64,000 nucleotides of DNA, from assembly GCA_963576565.1 (NCBI GenBank), contig OY755042.1:186001-250000 (forward strand). Direction: 5' to 3'. Under the pieces are notes generated by a model that saw only the letters and a program-made list of their open reading frames with translations, did no database searches and was not told the origin of the DNA. Numbering within the stretch: the stretch's first letter is position 1; every line of letters begins with the position of its first letter. This document shows, piece after piece, positions 10,147 through 20,724 of the stretch. A program made the translations under genes and the position numbers. This DNA comes from Aspidapion aeneum. Its lineage: Eukaryota > Arthropoda > Insecta > Coleoptera > Brentidae.

Positions 10147-13100
10147 ATGAGTACGCAACTTAAGAAGTTAGAAGCACTCCGTAATGTGCAACATAATCGC
10201 ATTAATACTCTTCATAACTTAGCTAATGCTTGCCTAACGGATGATACAAAAAAACCGTGTTTACAGGTTCGACTTATCGACCTTGATGAAATGAAAGAAA
10301 CATTTTTTATTTATCAAAATCAAATAATAGAGGCTTATTCGGCAAGTCCGGAGAGACTGGAAGAAGAAAATGAACGCCTTACTGAGTTTGACGACAGCTT
10401 CTATGATATTAAAAGAATTCAAAAACAACTATTTGAGGTGAAAATTGAAGCTCCTCAACCTCAAAACTTAACGCAAATTTCAAATTCTTCTGATCCAGAC
10501 CGCTTTATGGCGTCTTTAATGCCAAGACTGCGCATTGTCGAATTTCATGGCGACATCACTAAGTTTCCAACCTTTCTAGATATGTACAATAGTTCTGTAC
10601 ACAATAATCCTAGTATTCCTACAAACGCTAAATTTAATTTGTTACTGTCCTACCTAAAAGGACCGCCTTTAAACGTAGTTAAACACTTACAAATAACCGA
10701 CGCTAATTATATAATCGCTTACAATACGCTTCTAAAACGCTATCATAACCCCCGCTTATCGGCTCAAACTTATTGGCGCTCCGTGTATAATTTTCCCGCT
10801 CTCAAAGACGACAATCCAGAAACGCTGCGCACGTTGCTTGATGTTTTTTCAGAAAACATTGAGGCTTTAAAAACTCTAAATTACGACACTGATCAATGGT
10901 GTTTTCCGCTCGCCAACATTTTACTAGATAAATTGCCTGAGGTACTACTTTCGCGCTTTGAACTAGCTAATTCTAGGTCTAATGAAATGCCCAAATATCA
11001 AGAAATTTATAATTTTCTTGAAAGTCAATGTAATTCGCTTTATTCGCTACAATCTAAAAATAGATTTAAAAATAATAAACAGTTTTATAAAAATAACGCC
11101 TCGCCTTATTATACAAAAACGCTCCTTGGTACGGAAAATACTCATTCTAAAGATAGATGCGCTTTTTGTGATTCTAACACACATTCAATATATTTGTGTA
11201 ACGCATTTAAACGTAAATCTCCCTACGAACGCTATTCTTACGCTAAAAATAAAAAACTATGTTTAAATTGTTTAAGCTCAATACATTTAACAAATTCTTG
11301 TCAAAGTCTACGCTCATGTCGCTATTGCCCTGGTAATCAAAGACACCACTCATTAATTCATTTTGAGCGAAATTTTAATTACTCTAGTTCCCAAAATCAA
11401 AATAGATCACATTTTGATGCTAACGTGAATTTCTCACAAAATCTCTCTAATATGTCTCCCAACGCATCTCCAAATAGTTCACCACGTGGTTACTTGGCCA
11501 GTCAGCAAAGTTTTAGATCCCCGGCTACTGGGTGTCCGCTTCAAAATTACTCTACTCAAAATAATAACAATTTTACTTCGACGTCTTCTAATTCACAAGT
11601 ACCAATCGCAACTCCTTCGGGTTCTAACCCCACGCATTGTGGTTTTATTTCTGCGCAATCGCAAGTTTTATTGTCAACTATCCTAGTAAAAATTCAAGAT
11701 GTCCGCGGTAACTTTCAAACAGTTAGAGCCGTTTTAGACAGCGGTTCGCAAAACACTTTCTGTTCTCAAAAATTAGCGCAACAATTGGGCCTTCCCAGAC
11801 AACCCTTATGTTCAAATATACAGGGGGTTGGAGGCAACTCTCTTACTTCTGATCTAGGATCGATTTTTATTAAAATTTGTAATTTTCAAAAACCAGATAT
11901 TTTTGTGTCTACGCAAGCGATTATTTTGCAAAAGGTTTGTACTGATTTACCGTCAGTAAAAATAAATACAGAAAATTGGCATTTTATAAAAAATTTACCC
12001 TTAGCAGATCCCACTTTTTACAACCCTTCGCCTATAAATTTACTAATTGGTATGGATCTATTTCCACTAATTATACAGGGTGAAAAAATCGCTAGCGATG
12101 ATCCAAATCATCCCTTTGCTATGGGAACTATTTTCGGCTATATTTTGATGGGACAAATAAATCAACCCTTAATTTCTACCCCGCCAATTAATGCTCTTTT
12201 TTGTCAAAATGAAAATGACTCGCTTTCGCAATTAATTTCAAAATTTTGGGAAACCGACTGCGTCCCCCAAAAAACTCATTTGAAACCAGAGGATGAAATT
12301 TGTGAAAATTATTTTAAACAGAGCGTGTCGCGTAATCAAGAAGGCCGGTATACTGTCTCCCTTCCCTTTCGCACATTTGAGAATCCACCGCAGTTTCCTA
12401 CAATCAAACAAGTCGCGCTAAATCGTTTCTTATCTTTAGAAAAAAAACTGCTTCGCGATAAAAACTTGTATTGTGAATATTCTAAATTTATGAATGAATA
12501 TTTGGAATTGGGTCATATGGACTATGACTCAGAAAAAGAAGACGATTCAGACAGCTATTTTATTCCACATTTCGCTGTTGTTAAAAATGAAGCTATCACT
12601 ACTAAGACAAGGGTAGTTTTTAATGCGAGTGTTACCGACCCTTTTACGCATATTTCGCTTAATCAAGTCTTATTATCGGGTCCAAAACTACAAAAAGATA
12701 TTATTCAAATATTATTACATTTTCGCCTTAACCCTGTGACGCTCACCTGCGATATTCAAAAAATGTATCGGGGTATAAATATCAACCCTGATCATCAAAA
12801 ATACCAAAAAATATTTTGGCGGTTTAACCCTAATGAAAAAGTTTCCATTTTTAAACTACGAACTGTCACTTACGGAGTGAACTGTTCACCATATCTCGCT
12901 TTACGCACCCTTCAGCACTTAGCTGAGTCCGAATATGATAACTACCCTCACGCTGCTAAAGTTATACTTAACGATACCTATATTGATGACGTCACTACTT
13001 CATGTAAAACGGTTCAAGAGGCGTTAAATTTGCAGCATGAGCTTACGGAATTGTTAGGAAACGCTGGCTTGAAATTACACAAATGGTCTAGCAATCGCTC

Positions 13101-15537
13101 AGAAGTGATCTCTCATTTAGATCCCTCCTTAGTCAACCCCGCAGTTTTATCTCTCGATTCGGATGACGTCACTAAGGTCTTAGGCCTGTGCTGGCATCCT
13201 TCATACGACGAGTTTCGATTTAACATATTACCTAATCAGCAAAGCTGTACAAAAAGGACGCTTCTCTCTTTTTTAGCACGCTGCTATGACCCCCATGGTT
13301 ATCTTACCCCAGTAACATTCACTTTAAAATATTTGATTCAACAAATTTGGTTACTTGGTATTTCCTGGGACGCCACGCCTACTTTAGAAATAGTTCGTCA
13401 GTGGGCACTCTATCAATCTGAATTTCAAGTTTTAGAAAAATTTAGTTTACCCCGCCACATTGACATCACAAACGCCGAATCCATCGATCTCTGTGGTTTT
13501 TGTGATGCGAGTGAACGAGGGTACGCATGCGTAATATACTTACGTGTCTTACGAAACGCTAAATATCACATATATTTTGTTCTTGCGAAAAGTCGCATCG
13601 CTCCACTTAAAAAATTTGTTAGTATTCCGAGAATAGAACTTCTAGCCGCTACTCTTTTATCTGAGGTCTTAAAATACACATATGATATATTCATAAAAAG
13701 GTTCACAATAAATAATATTTACGCTTTTTCGGACGCAATGGTTGTTTTACACTGGATAAAATCCCATCCAAGTAAATGGAAAACTTTTGTCGCAAATCGT
13801 GTTAGTCTTATCCAAGATAATATTAATCCAGAATGTTGGTTATATACTCCCACATTTCTCAATAGTGCCGATGTAGCCAGCCGCGGCTGCTCGCCGAGTG
13901 AGCTTTTAAATCATCCCCTATGGTGGGCCGCCCCTAGTTTTTTACAAGAATCTTTCGATAAATGGCCAACAAAAACCCCGCAAGTCAAAATAAATGACAG
14001 TTTAGAGACTGAGGAACGAAAAAATGTTGCTCTGATTTCTTGTGACCGAACAACGGAAAATTTTTTAGATTCGCTTTTAAATAATAAATCCGATTTTTAC
14101 GCTATTCAACTACTTTTAGCCCGCAGTTTACGATTCATAAATAATTGTAGACTATCCGCAGACGTCAGAAAAAAGACAAATATAGATTATATCGATCTCT
14201 TTAACGCTTTAAAATGTTTGGCTAAGCACGAACAACAAAAATACTTTTCTGAAGTAATTCTTAACCTTCAAAACCAGAAAAAATGCATAAAACCCATACA
14301 AAAATTGAATCCCTTTTTAGACCAGGATGGTCTTATAAGAGTTGGAGGACGCATTCAACAAGCCATGACTATTTCTTACGGACAAAAACATCCTCTTCTT
14401 TTACCCAAGGAAAGTAGACTTTCTTATATTTTTATTGAATATATGCACAAAAAATATTTGCATGTCGGAGTGCAAACAGTCCAATATCTCATTAGTCAAA
14501 TTTTTTGGATTTTATCTGCCAAACGCTTAATTAAAACGGTTTTATCCAAATGTGTTCGTTGCTTTCGCGTCAAACCGCATTCTTATGAGCAAATCATGGG
14601 ACAAATTCCGTCCTACCGCTTGATTCCACAAAAGCCTTTTACTTTTAGTGGAGTAGATTTTAGTGGTGCTATACCTATCACTCTCAGTAAACACAGAGGT
14701 GTAAAGACACAAAAGGCATACATCTGCCTTTTTATTTGTCTAAATACTAAAGCTTTGCATCTCGAGTTGGTGTCAGATCTAACTTCGGACGCTTTTTTAG
14801 CTGCGCTACGTCGCTTTGTTGCCCGAAGAGGTTACATAAAAACTCTTTTTTCAGACAATGGCACAAATTTCGTTAAATCCAGCAAAGAATTGCTTGATCT
14901 TGCAAGAAATGCTTGCACGCAACAAGCTATCGCCTGGAATTTTATCCCTCCATCAGCTCCCCACTTCGGCGGTCTTTGGGAGTCAGGGATAAAATCAGTA
15001 AAAACTCACTTAATTCGTACCATTGGCTCGCAGATTCTGAGTTATGAGGAGTTGTACACGGTTCTTTGTCAAATTGAGGCGATTTTAAATTCTCGCCCCT
15101 TGACCCCGCAATCTACCGACTGTAACGATCTACAGGTTTTAACACCGGGACATTTTTTAACACATGGACCTTTAGTTTCTGTTCCTGATGAAGATTTTTC
15201 AAGTAAACCTGAGAATCGGTTATCGCGATGGAACTTGGTCCAACGAATACAAGCCGATTTTTGGCGTCGTTGGAGCCAAGAATTTTTACATACCCTTCAA
15301 GTACGAAATAAATGGTTGGAACCATGCGCAGAGCCAAAAATAGGTACCCTCGTTCTTATCAAAGACGAGTTATCACCGCCCCTTCAATGGCGGGTAGGTC
15401 GCATTATTGAAATTTTTAAAGGGCCTGATGGGCACGCTAGGGTGGCAAATGTTCGTACCGCGTCCGGTATCTTTAAACGACCTTTAGTCAAGCTTTGCCC
15501 CCTTCCAATTGATTCAGATTCACCTACCGAAAAATGA
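10147..15537 (+). CDS. BEL/Pao Gag-Pol polyprotein (1796 aa)
   Basis: A single frame encodes Gag, protease, reverse transcriptase, RNase H and integrase for cytoplasmic reverse transcription and nuclear integration. The ATG at 10147 was chosen because it has A at -3; the frame extends upstream only to a GTG. Domains in order: a DUF1759-type Gag region (about residues 125-300); three zinc-knuckle-like motifs at C338, C372 and C391 (the first two are CX2CX4HX4C); a DUF1758/A17-type aspartic protease with the DSGS motif at D531; reverse transcriptase with YIDD at 945-948; RNase H-like region (about 1110-1280); integrase with an N-terminal zinc-binding region (about 1430-1475) and DDE residues D1504, D1570 and E1612; and a C-terminal DUF5641-like region (about 1690-1790). 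All key residues are present and there is no frameshift, so the product is probably functional. Confidence 0.95.
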   Translation: MSTQLKKLEALRNVQHNRINTLHNLANACLTDDTKKPCLQVRLIDLDEMKETFFIYQNQIIEAYSASPERLEEENERLTEFDDSFYDIKRIQKQLFEVKIEAPQPQNLTQISNSSDPDRFMASLMPRLRIVEFHGDITKFPTFLDMYNSSVHNNPSIPTNAKFNLLLSYLKGPPLNVVKHLQITDANYIIAYNTLLKRYHNPRLSAQTYWRSVYNFPALKDDNPETLRTLLDVFSENIEALKTLNYDTDQWCFPLANILLDKLPEVLLSRFELANSRSNEMPKYQEIYNFLESQCNSLYSLQSKNRFKNNKQFYKNNASPYYTKTLLGTENTHSKDRCAFCDSNTHSIYLCNAFKRKSPYERYSYAKNKKLCLNCLSSIHLTNSCQSLRSCRYCPGNQRHHSLIHFERNFNYSSSQNQNRSHFDANVNFSQNLSNMSPNASPNSSPRGYLASQQSFRSPATGCPLQNYSTQNNNNFTSTSSNSQVPIATPSGSNPTHCGFISAQSQVLLSTILVKIQDVRGNFQTVRAVLDSGSQNTFCSQKLAQQLGLPRQPLCSNIQGVGGNSLTSDLGSIFIKICNFQKPDIFVSTQAIILQKVCTDLPSVKINTENWHFIKNLPLADPTFYNPSPINLLIGMDLFPLIIQGEKIASDDPNHPFAMGTIFGYILMGQINQPLISTPPINALFCQNENDSLSQLISKFWETDCVPQKTHLKPEDEICENYFKQSVSRNQEGRYTVSLPFRTFENPPQFPTIKQVALNRFLSLEKKLLRDKNLYCEYSKFMNEYLELGHMDYDSEKEDDSDSYFIPHFAVVKNEAITTKTRVVFNASVTDPFTHISLNQVLLSGPKLQKDIIQILLHFRLNPVTLTCDIQKMYRGININPDHQKYQKIFWRFNPNEKVSIFKLRTVTYGVNCSPYLALRTLQHLAESEYDNYPHAAKVILNDTYIDDVTTSCKTVQEALNLQHELTELLGNAGLKLHKWSSNRSEVISHLDPSLVNPAVLSLDSDDVTKVLGLCWHPSYDEFRFNILPNQQSCTKRTLLSFLARCYDPHGYLTPVTFTLKYLIQQIWLLGISWDATPTLEIVRQWALYQSEFQVLEKFSLPRHIDITNAESIDLCGFCDASERGYACVIYLRVLRNAKYHIYFVLAKSRIAPLKKFVSIPRIELLAATLLSEVLKYTYDIFIKRFTINNIYAFSDAMVVLHWIKSHPSKWKTFVANRVSLIQDNINPECWLYTPTFLNSADVASRGCSPSELLNHPLWWAAPSFLQESFDKWPTKTPQVKINDSLETEERKNVALISCDRTTENFLDSLLNNKSDFYAIQLLLARSLRFINNCRLSADVRKKTNIDYIDLFNALKCLAKHEQQKYFSEVILNLQNQKKCIKPIQKLNPFLDQDGLIRVGGRIQQAMTISYGQKHPLLLPKESRLSYIFIEYMHKKYLHVGVQTVQYLISQIFWILSAKRLIKTVLSKCVRCFRVKPHSYEQIMGQIPSYRLIPQKPFTFSGVDFSGAIPITLSKHRGVKTQKAYICLFICLNTKALHLELVSDLTSDAFLAALRRFVARRGYIKTLFSDNGTNFVKSSKELLDLARNACTQQAIAWNFIPPSAPHFGGLWESGIKSVKTHLIRTIGSQILSYEELYTVLCQIEAILNSRPLTPQSTDCNDLQVLTPGHFLTHGPLVSVPDEDFSSKPENRLSRWNLVQRIQADFWRRWSQEFLHTLQVRNKWLEPCAEPKIGTLVLIKDELSPPLQWRVGRIIEIFKGPDGHARVANVRTASGIFKRPLVKLCPLPIDSDSPTEK

Positions 15538-15547
15538 TGCTCATTTT

Positions 15548-15558
15548 GGTGGGCCGAA
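15548..15558 (+). other. Polypurine-like tract before the 3' LTR
   Basis: GGTGGGCCGAA abuts the 3' LTR, the position of the plus-strand priming site. The tract is interrupted by pyrimidines, so the assignment rests mainly on position. Confidence 0.5.
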
Positions 15559-16219
15559 TGAACAAGTTTCCCAACTTGTTTTTATTTTTGTAAATAATTA
15601 TATTCTCTAATTTTCACTTAAAATTAGAGAAGCTATCTCTCTTAGTTTTTAAATATTTTTGGGTTACATTTTCTACGCTTACAAGCGTTTTTAGAATATT
15701 ATTTTGATTTACTTTACGCTATATCTTTCCATATTTTAAATGTAAACTTCGCGCGCTTCTTCCAGCAATGAAGGATTTGAGATAAGCGGCTAAATTCGGC
15801 CTAGCAGACGCAAACGCCGATCGTCTGAGCGAACAACTCAACCACGCGCCACGTGCAAAGAAAGTCACCGCACCGCTATTATTTTATATTAAAATTGTGG
15901 AAACTATTAATTTTTACGCTTTAGTTATTAGATATTAGTGTTTGGAACATTTGAACTATAGAACAATGGAGAGTCTGGTACTTCGCGTATAATCGGGCTG
16001 GCCAGCCAAGTAGCTACGAAAGACATCTAATGGTAAGTCGTTTCTTTGATAATTTTTCATTGCTACGCTATTTTTAGTAAATAAGTTTTTAGGCTCTTTT
16101 TTCCCTGTCGGAGCCCTGTGGAAAGATACAGTCCCTCTTAACTCCCACACGTTTTTCTCGAGCTATCTCGAGTGGTCCTTCGGTATATTTTATTTTCTAC
16201 AGAAGGCCTGACCTCACCA
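15559..16219 (+). repeat. 3' LTR of the BEL/Pao element
   Basis: A 661-bp copy of 9118-9778 with the same TG/CA ends. No difference was seen on reading the two side by side. It is followed directly by the AAAAT duplication. Confidence 0.95.
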
Positions 16220-16224
16220 AAAAT

Positions 16225-16709
16225 CATCTTCATTCACTGAGAACCCTGTGATCTCGCCCCCCCCCCCCCCAAACTGTCTCGGCCCCACCAAAAAACTGTC
16301 TTGGCCCCCCAAAACTTTTTTCTACGCCACTGCAGTAAGGTATTTGGTTTGTGTAAGGTATTTGGTTTACCCTTTTTCTACGGCCCTGAAAAGTCATCTT
16401 CAACTCTATTATATTTTATGAGTCCTACATATAAACCTGAAGCTTTATGAAAGCGTAATATAAAGGGATTTCAGATTACCTTTTAGTTGGATTATTATTC
16501 CTCTCCAACATACTGTCTTAGCTTTTCTAAAGCTCAGTATCTGCCTTATATTACTTGTCGACGAGCACTCAACCACTAACAATAGTAAGTATATCAAAAT
16601 TGCTTATATTTCAAACGGCGACACACAAGAAGATCAAAAAAAGTTTTAACGAAACGTAGAATGGTCGAAAAAAATATGTAAAACCGTAATTTTGTCGAAA
16701 ATAAAACAG
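16225..16709. other. Flank with a hAT-like right terminus
   Basis: C- and A-runs at 16255-16315 lead to CTACGCCACTG ending at 16332. This looks like the right end of a hAT element of the CAGTGGCGTAG type. No matching left end was found on either side of the BEL insertion, so it is only a fragment. Nothing else was recognised. Confidence 0.4.
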
Positions 16710-17275
16710 TCATAACCGAAACATCTCATGTAAAGAAAAGCCAAGTACGCGAAAACAATAGTCCGTAAAAAGAATTAAGATAAAAGTAACGCGTAGTTTT
16801 CCAATACAAATTTCAAAATGAAATGTTCTTACTAGTTTGGAAATGTTTTTTTTAAAACTTTGCTATTACAGCCAAGTTTATTTATGTTCAATCTAGCACT
16901 GTGCACTGAGTTATTTGCAGATGTAATAGCCAAGTTTAGAAAAACATTTCCAAACTAGTAAGAACTTCTAATATTAAAATTTGTATTGAGGAACTTGGTT
17001 TTGCATTTATCTCAATTCTTTTTACGGAATACCATTTTGCCGTACTTGGCTTTCAATCCCTTTTTAAAGGATTTTGATAATATTTAGGTTTTAAAGAAGT
17101 AAAACATTGTTTAAAACTTTTGCAATGCCTTATAAAAAATGTTGAGGTTTTTAATTTTTTCCTATAGTTTTATCATAGTTCCTACCAGTCTTCTCAAGCT
17201 CATTTTTTTTGCGTTCTTCGAAGCGGGCAAAGTTACTTTTACATGACCTTACATTTATAGGGGAGGAAAGCAAAA
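16710..17275 (+). mobile_element. HINE-like element, copy 3 (truncated)
   Basis: Palindromic block at about 16710-17052, then the linker and a single tandem unit (17140-17275). The hairpin-bearing end is missing. The orientation is the same as copies 1 and 2. Confidence 0.6.
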
Positions 17276-18035
17276 TATGATGTCATCTTTAAGTAGTAGT
17301 AAATTACAAGTTAAAATACGTTTGCGATCATTTGATCAAGGTTAGATTAACACTGATTTAGATCTCCCAGGGGAGCTATAATGCAAGGAGTTGGAAGTGA
17401 CTTTATTTTGATGGGACAAGAGTTAGATCCAATTTTTACCACCATGATCTACTATAATATATATAAGTACATGGGGATGTCAGAAACGGTAGGAGACACA
17501 ATTTGGTTTAAATGAGAAAAAAAAATTGTGCCATTCCAAGCTCAGTCAGATGCTGTATCGAAATTAAAAATATCTAGAGAGGTTTTCAAAATAGCGACCT
17601 AAAATTAAAAGTTTTACGGCAATTTGTAAATAGATTTTATAAAATTTGGTAGTTTTGTATTAGCGTTTGCCAAGCCTACTACAATAAAACTACTACTCAA
17701 AAAGAATCCATTGTCGTAAATGCCAAATACAAAGTCATTCATTCAAAACCGGACAAAATATAAAAAGGAACAAAATTATAAAAAGAGGCCGAGCCTAGCA
17801 TGAGCAACTCTCTCCTTTCTTTTTATCTATACTGGTTTTATCTCTCTTTCTCTCATACAAATTAGTCTCACGGAAGTTTGACGGCAAATTTAAATCGGAA
17901 AAATATAATAGTGTTGTTTTTGGACTTAAAAATACATTAAAAAAATGTTTTTTTTTATTTGATCCCTTTTTCTTTTTTTAAGTCGAAATCGGTGTTAACC
18001 AAACCAAACCGAATCGAACCGAACCGGTCCAGCGG
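17276..18035. other. Unassigned AT-rich sequence
   Basis: Short frames around 17390-17510 show no recognised motif. A GAACCGAACC-type pentanucleotide patch lies at about 18000-18030, related to the longer patches near 30.7 and 51.1 kb. Confidence 0.35.
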
Positions 18036-19140
18036 TTAAATTAGGCTGCCATATCCTACACACTAAACAATAACCTAAAAACCCTCTGCCATACATTGCT
18101 TAGTATTTTAGGTGTGATCGAATTAAAAACCTCTTAAATTTTAATTCAAAGTTCGGTTAAATTATGAGTTTGAATCAGCGGCGTAGCGTGGGGGGGCGCG
18201 GGGGGTTCGCCGCCCCCCCCCGCCCCGAGGGTAATGGCGCCCCATAGGTGGGAGAGGCGCCCTCGTGACGTATCGGCCGCCCCCTCATACATGATGACTT
18301 TTTTTTTTTTTTTTTTTGTTTTGGTCGCAAGATTTGTGAGAGGCGCCCTTTTGACCTTTTGGTTTTTTTTTTCTGCCATAACATTTTTCATCAGTTTTCA
18401 GAGGCGCCCTTTTTAGCTGTCGCCCCCCCCCCGCCCTTTCGGGCACGCTACGCCGCTGGTTTGAATGTGATATGATGATGATGTAAATATTTTTCACATA
18501 AGTCCAAATAAAACAATCGCATACAGTCAGGTCATGCCATCCAGGGGCCATCTGGTAATAATGCGTCTGCTTATTAATCCTCAGGGAAAAGCTTCGTCTA
18601 AAAATTCCCTGGCGGGTAAAACCCATCCTGCTGAAACCAGACTTGCTAAAAATCAATTGTTGAATTGCAGGAAACACTTGATTTTGTAACAAATTTAAAT
18701 AAGCAGCCTTATTCAAGTTACTATTAATACTATTATCTCCAAGAACCCCCGACAAACTTTTAATTTTTGAGGGTATTGTATTCGCACATTTACCCTCAAA
18801 TGTTTATTTTCTTATGCCCACTAGCGAATAATAATTGATTGATTGGGCGTATTGTGTAGGAAGAAAGTACTTTCGTCAGTAAATAATATATTACTGAAAA
18901 TATTTTCATCCTGATTGGGAACGATTCATCATTTTTTCACAAAATTCCATCCTTAAAATATTGTCCTCAGGAAACAGTTCTTGAGATTTTTTTAAGTTTT
19001 AGGCTTTGTATCCATGTCTGTTTAAAACGTTTTGAATGGTTCTGGGAGGAATATCACGTATCTCTATAGCAATGGCTCAACTTGAACACCTTTTCATTGT
19101 TGCAACATTTTTTACAGAGTTGAACGCACCCAAATTTATC
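18036..19140 (-). pseudogene. Tc1/mariner-superfamily transposase relic
   Basis: Read on the minus strand in several frames, the sequence follows a Tc1/mariner-type transposase. It has an upstream helix-turn-helix-like part (near 19000-19080), then FTDEST (first catalytic Asp, about 18880), a decayed 'FQQDG' segment near 18640, and a tail like 'MAPGWHDLTVCDCFIWTYVK' (third Asp region, about 18500-18550). The family normally reads W-P-P-x-S-P-D-L-T-x-x-D-F-F at that last motif. Frameshifts and stops are frequent, and a hAT MITE (18176-18458) sits inside it, so it is dead. Terminal repeats were not found. Confidence 0.65.
18176..18458. mobile_element. hAT MITE with perfect 8-bp target duplication
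   Basis: The ends are CAGCGGCGTAGCGTG and its exact inverse, flanked by GTTTGAAT on both sides (18168-18175, 18459-18466). Length is 283 bp. The terminal sequence and 8-bp duplication are diagnostic of hAT. The interior is made of G/C runs and a poly-T tract and encodes nothing. It interrupts the mariner-type relic, so it is the younger of the two. Confidence 0.9.
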
Positions 19141-19384
19141 AAAATACAGTGAAGTCCGCTTATAACGAACCCGTTTATAGCGAACTTCTGGTTAATACGA
19201 ACCTTTTTTCTTTATACGAAAAGTCATCCATAAATATTCATGTATTGTCTTACTGGTTATAACGATCTCGCTTATAGCGAACTTCCGGATATAGCGAACC
19301 TAATTTTTATAATCTAATATATGTATTTTTCTTTTAAAACGAACTTTATATAAGCAGACAATGGGCGTTTTCACACTAGACGAA

Positions 19385-19800
19385 ACGGCAACGAAACGAA
19401 TGGTTGCAAAGACATGCACAAGACCCAGAATATGATCACGAGTATGAATTCGATAATGATATGCTTGATTTAGTAGAAGAACAAGCTAAGAGAAAAACTA
19501 TTGATAAAGACATTGTAGCAAAAGAAACGTTGACTGATGAGTAAATTATAATCTCTCCGTAACCTCAAACATGGTTTCAAGTGATAATTAGGAAGATAAT
19601 GATGATCCTGTTCAAAATAATTCTGTTGAAGTCACTAAGGTTTATGTTCCAACCTTTCGTGAAATGAAAAACAAAATTTCGGAAACTCGTAATTTTTTGG
19701 AATCACGCTAAGTTCCTGATAAAATATGGGCATCATTTTGTAACCTTGAATGCTATATAAACAGGGAATATTTTTCAAGTAGAAATGTACAAACAAAAAT
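19385..19800 (+). pseudogene. pogo/Tigger transposase C-terminal relic
   Basis: From about 19396 the frame reads WLQRHAQDPEYDHEYEFDND and continues with LDLVEEQAKRKTIDKD to a stop near 19544. After a frame change it continues with VYVPTFREMKNKISETRNF (about 19645-19700). The acidic, coiled C-terminal region is typical of pogo/Tigger transposases (compare 42380-42619). The catalytic and DNA-binding domains are gone. Confidence 0.5.
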
Positions 19801-19829
19801 TATGGATTTCATAATAATAAAAAATACTC

Positions 19830-20411
19830 TGCCAATATATGGGTACCTAAGCTCACACTAGGTACTGTAGTGTACGTGTGAGCTAATATAACTATAAACT
19901 GAAATATATTTTATTCAACTGCAAACTCAATTACCTTTCGTTTAATACTACACAAGCCATGTTTTGACTTAAACTCAAATTTTTAATATCTACCCCCACC
20001 CTATTAAAAAAAACTAAAATGTATTTTGTTTAACTCCAGACTTAATTACCTTTCGTTTGATATCACATACGCCATATTTTCACATAAACTCTAATTTTTG
20101 AAATTTACCGTTTTGTTTGCCTTGTAATCGGTGGATTAAGTTTATTTTTAAATGGGACCATATCGACCCAAGACTCAGCCCAGGTACCAAATTTCATTCA
20201 AATCGGGCTAGCGGTTTTTGAGTTATGCGCGCTGGTCGTTACAGACAGATAGACATACAGACAGACAGACGGACGGCGCGACAAGAAAATTTCAAAATCA
20301 TCTGAAACGCAAAGATATAAAAAATTTTGAAATCGGAGCAACTTTTATTTTCTCAAAAAAATTAGGACCACCATAGCTCACACTACTATAGTATAGTTAG
20401 TAGTGTGAGCT
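19830..20411 (+). mobile_element. Hairpin-ended GACA element, copy A
   Basis: The left hairpin AGCTCACAC...GTGTGAGCT (about 19850-19894) is followed by a degenerate 118-bp tandem repeat, the conserved phrase 'aaatttcattcaaatcgggc', a short GACA tract, and a right hairpin (CATAGCTCACAC...GTGTGAGCTA, 20374-20412). Both ends are thus inverted repeats within themselves. Sequence outside the left hairpin (from about 19830) is also shared with copies D and E, so the true left edge lies outside the stem. Confidence 0.7.
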
Positions 20412-20625
20412 AAAAAACACAGCTGGAATAACCTTTTAATGATATTTCAAAAACAGTTTTATACTATCAATAGTACTTTAATTTGTCAAAAAATTGTACC
20501 AAAAAAATTCAGGAAACTGAATAGTGAATATTTCAAATATAAAAATGAAAAATGCATTTAAAATTGTTGATTAATTTTTTAATGCAATATTTTTAGGTGG
20601 GAAGGCATTAAGCTCATCAGGATTT

Positions 20626-20712
20626 TAGCTCACTCTACTACTATACTATAGTAGTGTGAGCTATGGTGATCCTAATTTTTACGAGAAAAAAAAAGTTGTT
20701 CCATTTTAAAAA
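20626..20712 (-). mobile_element. Hairpin-ended GACA element, copy B (right-end fragment)
   Basis: Inverted right end of the family: hairpin TAGCTCAC...GTGTGAGCTA, then 'tggtgatcctaattttta'. It breaks off where the 15-bp array begins. Confidence 0.6.
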
Positions 20713-20724
20713 GTAATATTAAAA

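Larger units (their letters stand above)
9118..16219 (+). mobile_element. Complete BEL/Pao LTR retrotransposon
   Basis: The element runs from 5' LTR TG at 9118 to 3' LTR CA at 16219 (7102 bp). It is flanked by the 5-bp direct repeat AAAAT (9113-9117, 16220-16224), the usual BEL/Pao duplication size. It has two 661-bp LTRs that look identical by eye, a candidate primer-binding site just inside the 5' LTR, one uninterrupted Gag-Pol frame and a purine-rich tract before the 3' LTR. No envelope frame lies between pol and the 3' LTR. Identical LTRs and an intact frame imply recent insertion and possible autonomy. Confidence 0.95.
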
